Origin: Rhodanobacter sp. UBA5168
Lineage (GTDB): Bacteria; Pseudomonadota; Gammaproteobacteria; Xanthomonadales; Rhodanobacteraceae
NCBI GenBank assembly: GCA_002413455.1
Contig: DHXA01000109.1
Location: forward strand, 949 to 8,618
Direction of reading: 5' to 3'
Length of the DNA: 7,670 nucleotides
Shown: positions 6,585 to 7,670 of the stretch, one piece after another
Numbering within the stretch: position 1 is the stretch's first letter
Layout of the letters: every line of letters starts with the position of its first letter
Notes under the pieces: model-generated
Databases searched by the model: none
Seen by the model: the letters and a program-made list of their open reading frames with translations, nothing else
Told to the model about the DNA's origin: nothing
Made by a program: the position numbers and the translations under genes

Positions 6585-6606
6585 AAAAAAAGGCCACACC
6601 GCGGCC
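6585..6606 (-). terminator. Weak intrinsic terminator or attenuator before alaS
   Basis: On the minus strand, GGCC (6606-6603) can pair with GGCC (6595-6592) around a 7-base loop, extended only by G-U pairs, and is followed directly by seven T residues (6591-6585). The T-run ends 21 bases before the alaS start. The stem is short, so termination would be partial at best. It would lower recX read-through into alaS, or act as a leader attenuator. Confidence 0.35.
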
Positions 6607-6648
6607 CGGCCACGCGATCAGTTCCTTCTTCATCCCCGGATGAGGGAC

Positions 6649-7149
6649 TCAGGACATATCGTCGTCAGCTTCGTCCACATCGGCGTGGGTAACATTCCGT
6701 ACTGTGGCGGCGGCAAAGCCGCGGCGCAAGAGGAATTGCGCCCGGCGGGCACGTTCGGCCGGGTCGGCCGTGCCCGTGCCGCCATAGCGCCGACGCAACT
6801 GGGCGGCGGCGGAGGCGTTCCAGTCAACCTCGGCCGCGTCCAGCAGGTCGCGGATACGCGCATCGGACAAGCCGTGGGTTTTCAGCTCCATCCGCAGCCG
6901 CATCGGGCCGTACCCCTGCGCGATCCGGCTGCGCAGCAGTACCTCGCCAAAGCGATCGTCGTCCTGGTAATGCTGCTCGCCGAGACGGTCGATCGCGGCG
7001 CTGGTTTCCTCGCCTTCGTAACCACCCTGGCGCAGCTTGGTTTTCAGCTCCCTGCGTGAATGTTCTCGACGAGCGAGCAACCCGAGCGCCTTGTCGTAGG
7101 CGCTGCGCTTCGGCTTGGCCGGGTCGTCCTTGCCAGGGGGGCGCTTCAT
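6649..7149 (-). CDS. recX: Regulatory protein RecX
   Basis: RecX binds RecA filaments and inhibits recombinase and coprotease activity, tempering the SOS response. The 166-residue product has the expected order of three-helix repeats: ALGLLARREHSRRELKTKL, a segment with DRLGEQHYQDDDRF, then RIAQGYGPMRLRMELKTHGL. It ends in RAQFLLRRGF and an acidic tail. ATG 7149 (MKRPPGK) is preferred because earlier in-frame starts (7155, 7167, 7197) either add little or run through the recA-recX hairpin. No clear Shine-Dalgarno is seen for any of these, so the start is the uncertain part. The gene lies 71 bases after recA and is probably expressed by read-through from it. Confidence 0.9.
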   Translation of the reverse strand: MKRPPGKDDPAKPKRSAYDKALGLLARREHSRRELKTKLRQGGYEGEETSAAIDRLGEQHYQDDDRFGEVLLRSRIAQGYGPMRLRMELKTHGLSDARIRDLLDAAEVDWNASAAAQLRRRYGGTGTADPAERARRAQFLLRRGFAAATVRNVTHADVDEADDDMS

Positions 7150-7164
7150 GAACATGTAAACGGA

Positions 7165-7189
7165 CATGGCCCGGACAAGCCGGGCCATG
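7165..7189 (-). terminator. recA-recX intergenic hairpin (partial terminator)
   Basis: CATGGCCCGG at 7165-7174 and 7180-7189 form a perfect 10-bp inverted repeat around a 5-base loop, between the recA stop and the recX start. On the minus strand only a weak T-rich tail (TCCGTTTAC) follows. In E. coli a hairpin in this place terminates most recA transcripts and lets a small part reach recX. The structure is clear here; the same role is inferred. Confidence 0.65.
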
Positions 7190-7220
7190 CTTTGCATAGG
7201 AGACAGCTAGCCGTCACGGC

Positions 7221-7670
7221 TCACGCTTCCTCGAGCGCCTCTTCCGGCGCCGCGGCGGCGGGCTTGCCAACCGGCACCAGCAGGCGTTCGCGTAGCATCT
7301 TGTCGATCTCGTTGGTGATCTCCGGATGCTCGCGCAGGAACTGGCGTACGTTTTCCTTGCCCTGGCCGATGCGGTCGCCGTTGTAGCTGTACCAGGCGCC
7401 GGACTTGTCGATCAGGTTCTGCGCCACGCCCAGCTCGATGATCTCGCCTTCGCGCGAGGTGCCCTCACCGTACAGGATCTCGAACTCGGCCTGGCGGAAC
7501 GGTGGCGCCACCTTGTTCTTGACCACCTTGACGCGGGTTTCCGAACCGATGATCTCGTCGCCACGCTTGACCGCGCCGATGCGACGGATATCCAGACGCA
7601 CCGAGGCATAGAACTTCAGCGCATTGCCGCCAGTGGTGGTTTCGGGGCTGCCGAACATCACGCCGATCTT
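7221..7670 (-). CDS. recA: Recombinase RecA, C-terminal 149 residues (partial at window edge)
   Basis: RecA forms ATP-dependent filaments on single-stranded DNA, drives strand exchange and triggers LexA cleavage. The visible part begins with [20 protein letters not shown], the L2 DNA-binding loop, equivalent to about residue 198 in E. coli. It continues through [33 protein letters not shown] and the [17 protein letters not shown] segment. The C-terminal domain ends in a short Ala-rich, acidic tail (EEALEEA), which in RecA limits DNA binding. The Walker A and B parts lie beyond the right edge. No defect is seen. Identification is certain; only the upstream part and promoter are outside the window. 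Confidence 0.98.
   Translation of the reverse strand, partial: KIGVMFGSPETTTGGNALKFYASVRLDIRRIGAVKRGDEIIGSETRVKVVKNKVAPPFRQAEFEILYGEGTSREGEIIELGVAQNLIDKSGAWYSYNGDRIGQGKENVRQFLREHPEITNEIDKMLRERLLVPVGKPAAAAPEEALEEA

Noticed and set aside
6564..6599. Upstream GTG start for alaS
   Set aside because: It adds 12 residues encoded by the T-run leader, which family members do not have. MKTSEIR fits the family start.

Overview
The window joins a conserved gamma-proteobacterial chromosome segment (about 3250-7670) to the edge of a horizontally acquired element (about 13-3250). All core genes read right to left: recA (3' part), recX, alaS, csrA and a tRNA-Ser(GCU) gene. The recA-recX-alaS-csrA order and the CsrA, RecA and AlaS sequences point to Xanthomonadales, probably the Rhodanobacteraceae (Rhodanobacter/Dyella type). 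That placement is inferred from remembered protein similarity, not from a search.

Core region. recA and recX are separated by a perfect 10-bp hairpin that could attenuate recX. alaS (875 aa) is complete, with all expected active-site and editing motifs. csrA has a long leader that holds several hairpins and four ANGGAN sequences, one on its Shine-Dalgarno, which suggests autoregulation. Next come a promoter-like sequence, the tRNA-Ser gene with encoded CCA, and an intrinsic terminator.

Accessory region. Just past the 3' end of the tRNA, a common integration site, lies a stretch without intact genes that contains a broken tyrosine-recombinase fragment (2740-3054, plus strand). About 650 bases of non-coding DNA follow (2093-2739), with four perfect inverted repeats, the strongest a 15-bp stem with a GCAA loop. 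Beyond that is a tight minus-strand operon: an AlpA-like DNA-binding protein (112 aa), two small orphan proteins (104 and 64 aa) and a DUF3987-type P-loop ATPase, cut off at the window edge. The four genes are joined by ATGA overlaps or a 1-base gap, and each has a clear ribosome binding site. The layout resembles the regulatory and replication module of a phage satellite or integrative island. The small proteins and the non-coding region are the least explained parts.

The first 12 bases match the inner part of the Nextera (Tn5 mosaic-end) adapter. The left edge is therefore most likely a contig end with leftover library sequence, and the last few codons of the DUF3987 gene there should not be trusted.
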